Below, one piece after another: positions 18,999 to 26,724 of a DNA stretch of 64,000 nucleotides. The first letter of the stretch is position 1. Each line of letters begins with the position of its first letter. Origin of the DNA: Thiohalorhabdus denitrificans (GTDB taxonomy: Bacteria > Pseudomonadota > Gammaproteobacteria > Thiohalorhabdales > Thiohalorhabdaceae). A program made the position numbers and the translations under genes. The notes under the pieces are model-generated. The model had not been told where the DNA came from, did not search any database, and saw nothing but the letters and a program-made list of their open reading frames with translations. The stretch spans positions 248,001 to 312,000 of the forward strand of contig NZ_LJCP01000011.1 in the NCBI RefSeq assembly GCF_001399755.1, in the 5' to 3' direction.

Positions 18999-19682
18999 TC
19001 AGGCCCCCACGATGCGCAGCATCTGGTTGACGCCCTTCTGCGACTCGTAGTCCACCTGCACCACCTCGCTGGGATTTCCAGCCTTGTCCAATGCCCGCCG
19101 CACCGGTTCCAGGTGGCGCGACCGGCGGGCGTTCAGGTCCGCCAGGGGAAAGACCCGCACCTCCCGGGCCAAGCCGGCCAGCTCTTTTAGCGCCCCGGCG
19201 TGGAAGGCCTCCTCCAGGTGGTCGCTGTAGAGGAATAGCAGATGCGAGACCAGAGCGAGGTCGAACCGCCTCGCCGCGAAGGGCAGCCCCGGCAGGCTGG
19301 CGGCCACGTAGCGGCCCTCCCGCAGGCCGGCCGGATAGTCGGCCAGGAAGGCCTCCATGGCGGTCCGCCGCAGGGCCACCAGCTCCTCCGGGCTACCGCT
19401 GCGGTCCCAGCGGAACTTCTCCCGGTTGCGCCGGAGCTGGACCACCATCTCCGGCACCACCTCGTCGATGCGTGCGCGGATGGCCCCCGCCGTGAAGGCG
19501 TAGACGGGATCCGCGGAGATTACCCGCCCGCCTTGCCGGGTCAGCTCGGCGTTGAAGACGGCCGGTCCGCCGCCGCAATCCAGGATTGGGCAGGACCGGT
19601 CCGCCTCATCCAGGGCGAACATGTCCACGTACTCCCGGTAGGAGCGGCCGAAGGGAACAATGTCTTGCAGGTCGAAGGCCAC
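18999..19682 (-). CDS. Class I SAM-dependent methyltransferase-like protein
   Basis: 227 residues with a Rossmann methyltransferase pattern: motif I LDCGGGPAVFNAEL near residue 34, an acidic residue at the end of strand 2 (VISADP), and FDLALVSHLLFLYSD as motif IV region. The acceptor cannot be deduced. GTG start at 19682 with AGGAGA upstream. It follows the acetyltransferase gene by 36 nt on the same strand, so the two form an operon downstream of a leader peptide and terminator. Confidence 0.75.
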   Translation of the reverse strand: MAFDLQDIVPFGRSYREYVDMFALDEADRSCPILDCGGGPAVFNAELTRQGGRVISADPVYAFTAGAIRARIDEVVPEMVVQLRRNREKFRWDRSGSPEELVALRRTAMEAFLADYPAGLREGRYVAASLPGLPFAARRFDLALVSHLLFLYSDHLEEAFHAGALKELAGLAREVRVFPLADLNARRSRHLEPVRRALDKAGNPSEVVQVDYESQKGVNQMLRIVGA

Positions 19683-19718
19683 GGGGATTCGTCTCCTGGT
19701 GCCCGTTTATCTCGGTAA

Positions 19719-20195
19719 CTACAGGGCCAGCTTCATTTTGCGGCCGCCCGCTACGGTGAGCCCCTCGCGCTCGTAGAAGGCGTAGGTCCGCTCGAAGGCC
19801 GGCAGCGGCGGGGTGGTGAGCTCCAGTCGCCCCCATTCCCGCTCTCGCCCCAACCGGCGAACCGCATTCAGTAGCTCCCGGCCGACGCCCTGCGAGCGCC
19901 ACTCCGGGCGCACGTAGAATTCCGGGACCAGCCCAAAGGCGCCCCCGGCGTACAGGGCGTGGGCCTCGGTCACGTTGATCAGGCCCAGGGGCCCCACCTC
20001 CCTCTCCTTCCGCGCCAGAAAGGAGCGGTAGGTCCCCGCGCGCAGCCAATCGGCCGTGCGGGCCCGGGTGGCCTCCCGGTCGAAGTGGAAATGGGGCTGG
20101 CCGGTGGCGGTCATGATCTCCCCCAACAGCTCTTCCACACCCGCGGCGATGCACGGGGCGTCCTCCGGCACCGCCTCCCTGATCTCCCAGTCCAT
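19719..20195 (-). CDS. GNAT family N-acetyltransferase
   Basis: 158 residues with a GNAT fold: IREAVPEDAPCIAAGVEELLGEI at the start, LINVTEAHALYAGGAFGLVPEFYVRPEWRSQGVGRELL split over residues 80-120 as the acetyl-CoA site (RSQGVG being the Q/RxxGxG/A loop), and AFYEREGLTVAGGRKM at the end. The substrate is unknown. ATG follows a GGAG site. A Trp-rich leader peptide and terminator lie directly upstream, which suggests attenuation control of this gene and the next. Confidence 0.85.
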   Translation of the reverse strand: MDWEIREAVPEDAPCIAAGVEELLGEIMTATGQPHFHFDREATRARTADWLRAGTYRSFLARKEREVGPLGLINVTEAHALYAGGAFGLVPEFYVRPEWRSQGVGRELLNAVRRLGREREWGRLELTTPPLPAFERTYAFYEREGLTVAGGRKMKLAL

Positions 20196-20218
20196 GGCGC
20201 TCTCCGTTCCAAAGGCAC

Positions 20219-20257
20219 AAAAAAAGCCGCAGGTCCTCGCGTGGGAACCTGCGGCTT
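20219..20257 (-). terminator. Strong terminator hairpin (possible attenuator) before the acetyltransferase gene
   Basis: On the minus strand an 11-bp perfect stem, AAGCCGCAGGT with ACCTGCGGCTT, is followed directly by a run of T residues. It lies 26 nt after the leader peptide stop and about 24 nt before the acetyltransferase ATG. It could end the NAD(P)H oxidoreductase transcript, or serve as an attenuator for the acetyltransferase-methyltransferase operon. Confidence 0.85.
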
Positions 20258-20282
20258 CGCGGATGGTATGCGGGTCAGGCTG

Positions 20283-20387
20283 TCAGCCGGCCGTCACACG
20301 CTCCTTTCCAACGACGCACAGGGTCCCGCCCAGCTCGGCTAGGCGCCACCAGCGGCGTCGAATGGAAACGTGGACGACCGGTTGCAT
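20283..20387 (-). CDS. Putative leader peptide with tandem Trp codons
   Basis: 34-codon ORF starting ATG after an ACGGAAA site. Its centre reads RRRWWRLAELGG: three Arg codons, two adjacent TGG codons and another Arg. It ends 26 nt before a perfect terminator hairpin and sits in an otherwise AT-richer stretch; a weak promoter (TTGTCT at 20431-20426 and CATAAG at 20406-20401, 19 nt apart) lies just upstream. This is the arrangement of trp-type attenuators. No trp gene follows; the downstream genes are an acetyltransferase and a methyltransferase. Translation is not proven, and the peptide could also be a chance ORF. Confidence 0.5.
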   Translation of the reverse strand: MQPVVHVSIRRRWWRLAELGGTLCVVGKERVTAG

Positions 20388-20512
20388 GTTTTTTCCGTGT
20401 CTTATGCTTTCCGGAAGGTACAAACAGACAAAATACGTCCCGGCCCATGCCTTGGCAAGGACCAGAAAGGATCCTGATCTAATGGCCTTTTCACCGGCAG
20501 AAGCCGGTGCCT

Positions 20513-21106
20513 TCAGGTGGCGGCGCTCACCAGCCCGTTCTCCCGGACGTAGCCACCCGCCAGCTCCCGCACCTCGCGGAGCCACTCATCTCGCTGCTCC
20601 GGGGTGCTGCCGGCCACCGGCGCGAAGACGCGGCGTCGGACATCCGCCACCCCGCAGGGCCGGAACACGCCGTCCCGCCAGATGCCCTCCAGGGGATCGT
20701 TCGCGGGCTCCCCCTCCCCGGGGGCATCGGCGGTGTTCAGCACCAGAGCGGCCTCGCCTTGGAGCAGCCCCTGCGGGGGCCAGCCGCCCCCCGGCGGTCG
20801 CTGGTAGGCCACCCCTTCCTGGAACACCAGGTCCAGGTAGCCCTTGAGCATGGCGGGCGGCTGGCCCCACCAGTCGGGATGGATGACGATGTAGCCATCC
20901 GCCTCCTGCAGGTCGCGGACGTAGCGCTTGGTGTGCGGATCGGCGCTCTTGCGGAAGGACAGGACGGGATCGAGCCCGTCGCCGTACGGGTCATGGACCG
21001 CGAAGTCGCCGCCCGCCTCCCGGATGGCCTCCTTGGCGGCCTCGGCCATGGCGGCGTTGAAGCTTTCCGGGCTGGGATGCCCGTAAATGATCAGGATCCG
21101 GCTCAT
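20513..21106 (-). CDS. NAD(P)H-dependent flavodoxin-fold oxidoreductase
   Basis: 197 residues of the flavodoxin-like fold 2 family (KefF/MdaB/YwrO relatives), FMN-dependent quinone or nitro reductases. The start ILIIYGHPSPESFNAAMAEA is the phosphate-binding loop, followed by DGYIVIHPDWWGQPPAMLKGYLDLVF, the signature IHPxWW-P-ML-G segment. No potassium transporter gene lies nearby, so a KefF role is not indicated. ATG at 21106 has AAGGGGGA upstream; the longer reading to 21145 lacks a site. Confidence 0.88.
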   Translation of the reverse strand: MSRILIIYGHPSPESFNAAMAEAAKEAIREAGGDFAVHDPYGDGLDPVLSFRKSADPHTKRYVRDLQEADGYIVIHPDWWGQPPAMLKGYLDLVFQEGVAYQRPPGGGWPPQGLLQGEAALVLNTADAPGEGEPANDPLEGIWRDGVFRPCGVADVRRRVFAPVAGSTPEQRDEWLREVRELAGGYVRENGLVSAAT

Positions 21107-21153
21107 GGACGTCCCCCTTGTCCGTAGCCTTCGGGGATTGTCCACAATACCTT

Positions 21154-22242
21154 TCAGTCTTTTGTCTGGGAACCGAAGAGGCTGAACTGTTCCGCCTCGG
21201 CCCCCGCCTCCTCCAGGTTGCTCACCGTCACGCCCAGCAGGCGCACCGGCCGCTGTCCGGCCTCCGTCCTGCGCAGGAGGCGCCGGGCCCAGGCGGCGAT
21301 CTCCCCGGGGTCGGCGGTGGCCCGCTCCAGGGTCTGGCTGCGGGTCAGTGTCCGGAAGTCGGGGAAGCGCACCTTGGCGGTCACCGTCCGCCCGGACAGG
21401 CCCCGGGCGGCAAGCTGCTCCGCCACGTGGCCGGCCATGGTGGTGAGGCGGCGGTCCATCTCCTCCAGCTCATTGATGTCCTGCTGGAAGGTGTCCTCCA
21501 CCCCCAGGCTCTTGCGCTCGCGGGGCACGCCCACCGGGCGGGGATCGATGCCGCGGGCGAAATCGTGCAGGGTCAGACCGAACTGGCCCAGGGCCTCGGC
21601 GAGCTGCTCCCGGGACCGGTCGCGCAGATCCGCCACGGTGGCGATGCCCATGCCGGCCAGCACCTCCTCGGTGGCGGGGCCCACGCCGTGCAGCTTGCGC
21701 ACCGGCAGCGGCGCCAGGAAGTCCTGGACCCGCTCGGGCCGTACCACGGTGAGGCCGTCCGGCTTGTCCCAGTCACTGGCGATCTTGGCCACGAGGCGGG
21801 AGCTGGAGACCCCGATGCTGACGGTCAGTCCCGTCTCCTCCCGCACCCGCGCGCGGATGGCCTCGGCCACCGCGGTGGCGGAGCCGTAGGGCTCCAGGCG
21901 GTTGGTGACCTCCAGGTAGGCCTCGTCCAGGGAGGCGGGCTCCACCACCTCGGTGAAATCGCGGAAGATGGCCATGATGCGTCGGGACTCGCGCCGGTAG
22001 CGCTCCAGCTCCGGGCGCAAAAAGACGGCATGGGGGCAGAGCCGCTTGGCAGTGGCGGCGGGCTGGGCGGAGTGGATGCCGTATTCGCGGGCGGCGTAGT
22101 TGGCGGTGGAGACCACCCCGCGCCCCTCGGGGTCGCCGCCGATTACCAGGGGCACCTCGCGTAGGTGCGGCTCGTCGCGCATGTGCACCGCGGCGAAGAA
22201 GCTGTCCATGTCGCAGTGGAGGATGCGGCGCTCGGTCTCCAT
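21154..22242 (-). CDS. dinB: DNA polymerase IV (Y family)
   Basis: 362-residue translesion polymerase. The palm motif HCDMDSFFAAVHM lies at residue 9, the YREVPLVIGG-type segment next, SLDEAYLEVTN near residue 103 carries the second metal site, and helix-hairpin-helix residues KLHGVGPATEEVLAGMGI follow. The C-terminal SLFGSQ resembles the beta-clamp binding peptide seen in DinB proteins. Length matches the family. It is a single gene divergent from the DUF488 gene. Confidence 0.95.
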   Translation of the reverse strand: METERRILHCDMDSFFAAVHMRDEPHLREVPLVIGGDPEGRGVVSTANYAAREYGIHSAQPAATAKRLCPHAVFLRPELERYRRESRRIMAIFRDFTEVVEPASLDEAYLEVTNRLEPYGSATAVAEAIRARVREETGLTVSIGVSSSRLVAKIASDWDKPDGLTVVRPERVQDFLAPLPVRKLHGVGPATEEVLAGMGIATVADLRDRSREQLAEALGQFGLTLHDFARGIDPRPVGVPRERKSLGVEDTFQQDINELEEMDRRLTTMAGHVAEQLAARGLSGRTVTAKVRFPDFRTLTRSQTLERATADPGEIAAWARRLLRRTEAGQRPVRLLGVTVSNLEEAGAEAEQFSLFGSQTKD

Positions 22243-22345
22243 GTTCCTACCCGTGGGGACTCGCCCCGGTTCCTTGCCCGGCCCCCGTCGGGCTAGGGTA
22301 TCCTTTTAGCGCGACGATTGCCGGTTTGCCGGCCGGAGGATGCCC

Positions 22346-22705
22346 ATGGGCGAGGTCCGGTTGAAGCGCGTCTACGACGACGCCGAGCCCGCGGACGGCG
22401 AGCGCATCCTGGTGGAGCGTATGTGGCCCCGCGGCATGCGCAAGGAGGACGCCCGGCTCGACCTCTGGCTCAAGGAGGTGGCCCCGAGCCCGGAGCTGCG
22501 CAATTGGTTCGGCCACGACCCGGAGAAGTGGCCGGAGTTCAAGCGCCGCTATCGGGACGAGCTCTCGCAGCGCCCCGACCTGCTGGAGGATCTGCGGCAG
22601 CGGGCCCGTTCCGGTCCGGTCACCCTGCTCTACGCCGCCCGGGACCGCGAGCACAATAGCGCCGTGGCCCTGCGCGAGACCCTGGAGGAAGCCAATTCCC
22701 GCTGA
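22346..22705 (+). CDS. DUF488 family protein (YeaO-like)
   Basis: 119 residues matching the small DUF488/YeaO family: VRLKRVYDDAEPADGERILVERMWPRG at the start, KEVAPSPELRNWFGHDPEKWPEFKRRYRDEL in the middle, VTLLYAARDREHNSAVAL at the end. The function is not established. The ATG at 22346 is preferred because a GGAGGA lies 6 nt before it, whereas that same site overlaps the alternative ATG at 22340. A rimI-like gene follows 22 nt later. Confidence 0.85.
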   Translation: MGEVRLKRVYDDAEPADGERILVERMWPRGMRKEDARLDLWLKEVAPSPELRNWFGHDPEKWPEFKRRYRDELSQRPDLLEDLRQRARSGPVTLLYAARDREHNSAVALRETLEEANSR

Positions 22706-22727
22706 ACAGCCTCAAGGCCCCGCCCCG

Positions 22728-23219
22728 GTGCAGCCGGACCTCGACCGCTGCCGCCTTCGCCCCATGGCGCTCGCCGATCTGCCGGGGGTAGTAGACAACG
22801 AAGGCAGCTGCCACTACTCCGCCTGGACCGCGGACCTGTTCCGGACCAGCCTGACCTCCGGTCAGCGGTGCCGGGTGGTGGAGCTGGACGGCGCCATCGC
22901 CGGCCACGGCGTCCTGAGCGTCACCGGCCCGGAGGCGGAGATCCTGAACCTGTGCATCGGAAACCGCTTCCGGGGTCGGGGCCTGGGGCGGACCCTCCTG
23001 CGCCACCTGCTGGCGGCAGCCCGGGAGGCGGGCGCCGAGGACGTCTTCCTGGAAGTCCGGGTCTCCAACGAGCGGGCCCGCCGCCTCTATGAGGAGGAAG
23101 GTTTCCTGCGCATGGGGAAGCGGCCCGCCTACTACCCGGGGCCCAACGGCCGCGAGGACGGCCTGATCCTGGGCCGCCACATCGGCGAGGCCCTGTTCTC
23201 CGACCCCTGCGGGGCCTGA
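22728..23219 (+). CDS. rimI: Ribosomal protein S18-alanine N-acetyltransferase-like GNAT protein
   Basis: 163 residues with RimI signatures: ILNLCIGNRFRGRGLGRTLL as acetyl-CoA loop, LEVRVSNERARRLYEEEGF, and MGKRPAYYPGPNGREDGLIL near the end. RimI acetylates the N-terminal alanine of ribosomal protein S18. GTG start at 22728. It appears co-transcribed with the DUF488 gene. Close paralogues exist, so the exact substrate is inferred from motif similarity only. Confidence 0.85.
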   Translation: MQPDLDRCRLRPMALADLPGVVDNEGSCHYSAWTADLFRTSLTSGQRCRVVELDGAIAGHGVLSVTGPEAEILNLCIGNRFRGRGLGRTLLRHLLAAAREAGAEDVFLEVRVSNERARRLYEEEGFLRMGKRPAYYPGPNGREDGLILGRHIGEALFSDPCGA

Positions 23220-23270
23220 ACCCCAGGCGGGGCGTGGCCCGTTCCACTCCTGGAGGGACCGACGGCAGGG

Positions 23271-23933
23271 TCAGAGGGTTCCCGTCACCAGCAGATGGCG
23301 ATCGCTCACCGTCTCCACCTCCAGCCCCTCCAGGCCGGCCGCCCGGAGCTGGTCGCCCACCTCCTCGGGGGTGAAGGCGGCGAGCAGCGAATTGTAGAAG
23401 TCGGTGCGCAGCTGCTCGGGCTCGTCGGCGGCGTACTGGTCCACGATGGCCGCGGCCCGCTCCTCGGAATCGGGGCGCTGCAGGTCCATGACGTAGATGG
23501 CGGTGCCCTCGCCGGCCACGCGCTGGATGGTCCGCCACAGGTCGGCGCCGTGGTGAAGGTGGTGCAGCAGGCTGTTGGAGACCACCGCGTGGAAGGGCAT
23601 GGGCGGCGGCTCCAGCTCGCGCAGGCCGCTCTGCACCAGCATCACCCGCGGCTCCTCCTCGGTGCCGGCGACGGCCTCCCGGGCCAGCTCGATCATGGCC
23701 GGGGAGCCGTCCACCGCCTGCACCAGCGCCCCGGGCATGGCCCGGGCCAGGCGCAGGGGGATGTCCCCGGGGCCGCAGCCGAGGTCCAGGACAAAGGGGC
23801 TGCCCCCCAGCCAGGGAAAGCTCTGCTGGAAGCCCTCCACGAACCCCGCGTTCACCTCGGCGAAGTCCGCCTCGGCGTAGGCCCGCGCCTGTCCGGGGTC
23901 GTCCATCAGCTCCGGCTCGGGAATCCGTTCCAT
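23271..23933 (-). CDS. Class I SAM-dependent methyltransferase
   Basis: 220 residues. Motif I VLDLGCGPGDIPLRLARA near residue 48, motif II acidic residue in VQAVDGSPAMIELA, and FHAVVSNSLLHHLHHGADLWRTI as the motif IV/post region are typical of small-molecule methyltransferases of the Methyltransf_25 kind. The acceptor is unknown; it is too short to be the hercynine-forming EgtD (about 320 residues). The ATG at 23933 has AGGGAGG about 10 nt upstream and the stretch before it looks non-coding. Confidence 0.82.
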   Translation of the reverse strand: MERIPEPELMDDPGQARAYAEADFAEVNAGFVEGFQQSFPWLGGSPFVLDLGCGPGDIPLRLARAMPGALVQAVDGSPAMIELAREAVAGTEEEPRVMLVQSGLRELEPPPMPFHAVVSNSLLHHLHHGADLWRTIQRVAGEGTAIYVMDLQRPDSEERAAAIVDQYAADEPEQLRTDFYNSLLAAFTPEEVGDQLRAAGLEGLEVETVSDRHLLVTGTL

Positions 23934-24064
23934 GGCCTTCGGCCTCCCTGTCCGCCCGGTACCGGCGCCCGGACCGGAATGAATGTAAACGGTTTCATGC
24001 GCAATAGCCTTTCCATCTGGTAGGCTTGGTCCCACTATATCGCGTCGCAAAAGGGGAACCCAGC

Positions 24065-24793
24065 ATGCCGCGCATTCGCACCATCTCCACCGCCGGCGCC
24101 CTGCTCCTGTCCGCCGGCTCCGCCCACGCCCTGCCGCTCGCGGACGTGGAAATCGGCGCCCGCTACTGGCAGGCCGATCCCAGCGGGGACGTGACCTACG
24201 ATGGGGGCGGCTTCGACGTCGAGGACGACCTGGACTTCGACAAGGAAGGCACCCCCAACCTGTACGCCCGGGCCGCCATCCCCTTCGTCACCCTGGACGC
24301 CGAGTACACCGACCTGTCCTACGACGGCGAGATCCAACGCTCCGTCGGCCAATGGGGCGGACAGGACATCGTTGCCAACGGCAGCTCCAGCTTCGACGCC
24401 CGCCTCCTGCACGCCGGCGCCATGTTCAGCCTGCCGGTGCCGTTCGTGGACATAGGCCTGGGCCTCGGGGCCACCAACGTGGACGCCGAGGCCGAACTGC
24501 AGACCGATGCCGGCAAGGAAACGGGCAGCGCCAACTTCACCATGCCCGTGGCCAAGGCCGAGGTCCGGGTCGACCTGCCCGCCCTGCCGCTGAACGCCGG
24601 CGTCCGCGCCAACGGCATCGGCTACGACGGCGACAGCTTCCGCGACGTGACCGCGGAGGTGGGCTTCGAGATGGGCCTGCTGCAGGTCCGTGCCGGCTAC
24701 CGCCAGATCGCGGTGGACTACGACGGCGGCGACGACCTCAAGGTGGATTCGGACTTCAGCGGACCGTTCGCCGGGCTGCACCTGGCCTTCTAG
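24065..24793 (+). CDS. TIGR04219-like outer membrane beta-barrel protein
   Basis: 242 residues with a signal peptide cleaved near AHALPLADVE. The mature start VEIGARYWQADPSGDVTYDG, the acidic DVEDDLDFDKEGTPNLYARAAIPF and a C-terminal strand ending in a Phe (GPFAGLHLAF) fit a small outer membrane beta-barrel of the TIGR04219 kind. Its role is unknown. It is followed after 35 nt by the patatin gene on the same strand, so the two may be co-transcribed. Confidence 0.8.
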   Translation: MPRIRTISTAGALLLSAGSAHALPLADVEIGARYWQADPSGDVTYDGGGFDVEDDLDFDKEGTPNLYARAAIPFVTLDAEYTDLSYDGEIQRSVGQWGGQDIVANGSSSFDARLLHAGAMFSLPVPFVDIGLGLGATNVDAEAELQTDAGKETGSANFTMPVAKAEVRVDLPALPLNAGVRANGIGYDGDSFRDVTAEVGFEMGLLQVRAGYRQIAVDYDGGDDLKVDSDFSGPFAGLHLAF

Positions 24794-24828
24794 ACGCCGG
24801 GGCCGGCCCGCGCCGCAAAGGAGGCCGC

Positions 24829-25689
24829 ATGGTCGAGGGGAGCCATCCCGCCGAGGCACCCGGGGTCACCCTCGCCCTCGGCGGCGGGGGCGCCCGGGGC
24901 CTCGCTCACGCCGGTGTCCTGGCCACCCTCGTGGACGCCGGCATCCCGGTGCGGGCCGTGGTGGGCACCAGCATCGGCGCCGAGATCGGCGCCTTCTACT
25001 GCGTGGGCCTCGGTCCCGACCGCATCGAGGACATGGTCCGCGAGATGGACTGGATGGCCACCTTCCGGCTCTTCTGGCCGAGCCTGGAGGGGGGCGCCCT
25101 CACCTCCGGGCGCAACATCGAGGCCTACCTGCGCGAGCGCCTGGGCAACGGGACCTTCGAGGGCTGCGACCCGCCCTTCCGGGCGGTGGCCACGGACATG
25201 CGGACGGGCCAGCAGGTGGTCCTGGACGACGGGGGCCTGGTGGAGGGGGTGCGCGCGAGCATCGCCCTGCCCGGGCTCATCAAGCCCTTCAAGGTGGACG
25301 GTCGCCTGCTGGGCGACGGCGGTCTGGTGAATCCCCTGCCCGTGGATGTGGCCCGGCGGCGATTCGGCGGCCCGGTGGTGGCGGTGGCCGTCCATCCCGG
25401 GGCCCGCGGCGCGGGCGAGCGCGCGGAAGAGCCCGACCCCTTCCAGGAATCCGAGGAGGAGTCGGCGGGGCCCGCCCTCATCGCCAACCTGCAGCGCGCG
25501 GTGCAGATCACCCAGGCCCAGCTGGTGCGCCTGCGCCTCGAGGCCAGCCCGCCCGACCTGACCCTCAAGCCCGTGGTTCCGGGCATGAGCACCCTCGAGT
25601 TCTACCGCGGCGGGGAGGCCCTGGAGGCGGGCCGGAAGGCCGCCATAGAGAACCTGGACCGCATTCGCGCCCTGGCGGAGCCCGCCTGA
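24829..25689 (+). CDS. Patatin-like phospholipase (RssA/YchK type)
   Basis: 286 residues. The oxyanion loop LALGGGGARGLAHAGVL, the nucleophile GTSIGAEIGAFYC (Ser in GxSxG) and the Asp of the catalytic dyad in LLGDGGLVNPLP mark a bacterial patatin, likely an acyl hydrolase. It resembles the RssA/NTE-like family. ATG with AAAGGAGG upstream. Substrate unknown. Confidence 0.88.
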   Translation: MVEGSHPAEAPGVTLALGGGGARGLAHAGVLATLVDAGIPVRAVVGTSIGAEIGAFYCVGLGPDRIEDMVREMDWMATFRLFWPSLEGGALTSGRNIEAYLRERLGNGTFEGCDPPFRAVATDMRTGQQVVLDDGGLVEGVRASIALPGLIKPFKVDGRLLGDGGLVNPLPVDVARRRFGGPVVAVAVHPGARGAGERAEEPDPFQESEEESAGPALIANLQRAVQITQAQLVRLRLEASPPDLTLKPVVPGMSTLEFYRGGEALEAGRKAAIENLDRIRALAEPA

Positions 25690-25748
25690 CCTGCACTAGG
25701 CTTTCCTGAGAACCCCCTTGCGACCCCTCGACCCACGGGAGCGTCCCC

Positions 25749-26459
25749 ATGGTTTTCGATAGCAGTATGGCCACCGCCCGCAACCGCTTCGCGCAGGCGG
25801 GGACGACCATTTCCAAGGCCTTCGAGGAATCCGACCTGGCCACCGGCGAGCAGGTGACGCCGCCGGACCTGGTGGACGCCATCGCCCAGCTCCTGGAGAT
25901 CCTGGAGCGCAACCCGGTGGACGACCCCACCCCGGCCATGCAGGAGGAGGGCGAGGCCGATAAGATCGGCAACCACGCCATGAACTTCCTGCACGACCTG
26001 GGGGTCTATAGCGACCGCCTGGAGCTGCCGGAGACCACCGGCGAGCTGCAGCAGGTGGCCATCGCCGTGGCCATGTGGATGGCCTCCTGGGAGGTGCCCA
26101 TCCAGCACATCGATATGGTGGTCAACGGCCTCGGCCAGCTAGCCAACAAGAGCAGCGACGTGGAGGAGCTGCGCCGCATCCGCTCCATGATGCAGCGGGT
26201 GGTGGACCACGCCAGTCCCGACATCAAGGCCGACCTGGAGACCTCCAACCCCCACCGGGCCTGGCGGATCCTGCTGCTGAACGAGGGCATCGTGGCCGTG
26301 CGCGGCCACGACCCGGAGGGCATCCGCGAGGCCTTCGACCAGCTCCGCGCGCGCCTGCCCGACGACGCCGAGGCCTTCTTCGCCGAGGCGGCCAAGCAGG
26401 TGGAGCAGGGGGGCTTCCCCCCCGAGGTGGCGGAGACGGTGCGCAGCTACACGGGCTAG
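25749..26459 (+). CDS. Hypothetical helical protein
   Basis: 236 residues, not recognised. It is predicted to be mostly alpha-helical, acidic, without membrane segments, signal peptide or Cys. Hydrophobic stretches such as LVDAIAQLLEILERN, QQVAIAVAMWMASWEVPIQHIDMVVNGLGQLA and the final AEAFFAEAAKQVEQGGFPPEVAETV suggest paired helical repeats. Coding is supported by codon use, a clean ATG and a terminator hairpin right after the stop. It may belong with the patatin transcript (59 nt gap). Confidence 0.7.
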   Translation: MVFDSSMATARNRFAQAGTTISKAFEESDLATGEQVTPPDLVDAIAQLLEILERNPVDDPTPAMQEEGEADKIGNHAMNFLHDLGVYSDRLELPETTGELQQVAIAVAMWMASWEVPIQHIDMVVNGLGQLANKSSDVEELRRIRSMMQRVVDHASPDIKADLETSNPHRAWRILLLNEGIVAVRGHDPEGIREAFDQLRARLPDDAEAFFAEAAKQVEQGGFPPEVAETVRSYTG

Positions 26460-26463
26460 GGCC

Positions 26464-26489
26464 CGCCCCGGGCGGACCTGCCCGGGGCG
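26464..26489. terminator. Bidirectional terminator hairpin between convergent genes
   Basis: Perfect 10-bp GC stem, CGCCCCGGGC with GCCCGGGGCG, and a 6-nt loop, placed exactly between the stop codons of the two convergent genes. There is no T-run. Confidence 0.6.
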
Positions 26490-26633
26490 TCAGTTGATGT
26501 CCAGCAGCTGCAGGACGGCGATGGTCACCAGGTAGACGGCGATGATGCGGGTCCCCAGCTTGGGGGGGACGACGAGGGCCGCGATACCGGCGATGAGGGC
26601 CAGCAGCGGCTCGAGCTGGATGTAGATCCCCAC
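26490..26633 (-). CDS. DUF3096 family small membrane protein
   Basis: 47 residues: a short N-terminus and two hydrophobic helices (LEPLLALIAGIAALVVPP and TRIIAVYLVTIAVLQLLDI), the pattern of DUF3096 proteins, which begin xxIxLQPLLALIAGI. Function unknown. GTG start at 26633 follows a GAAGGGA site at good spacing; upstream of that the frame is not protein-like. Confidence 0.75.
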   Translation of the reverse strand: MGIYIQLEPLLALIAGIAALVVPPKLGTRIIAVYLVTIAVLQLLDIN

Positions 26634-26724
26634 TTTTTTGTCCCTTCGGGCTGTGAATGGCGCGCCCGATTCTACGTCACCCACCTGGGACGGGCCACAG
26701 CCCCCGGACAGCAAGGATGCCGAC

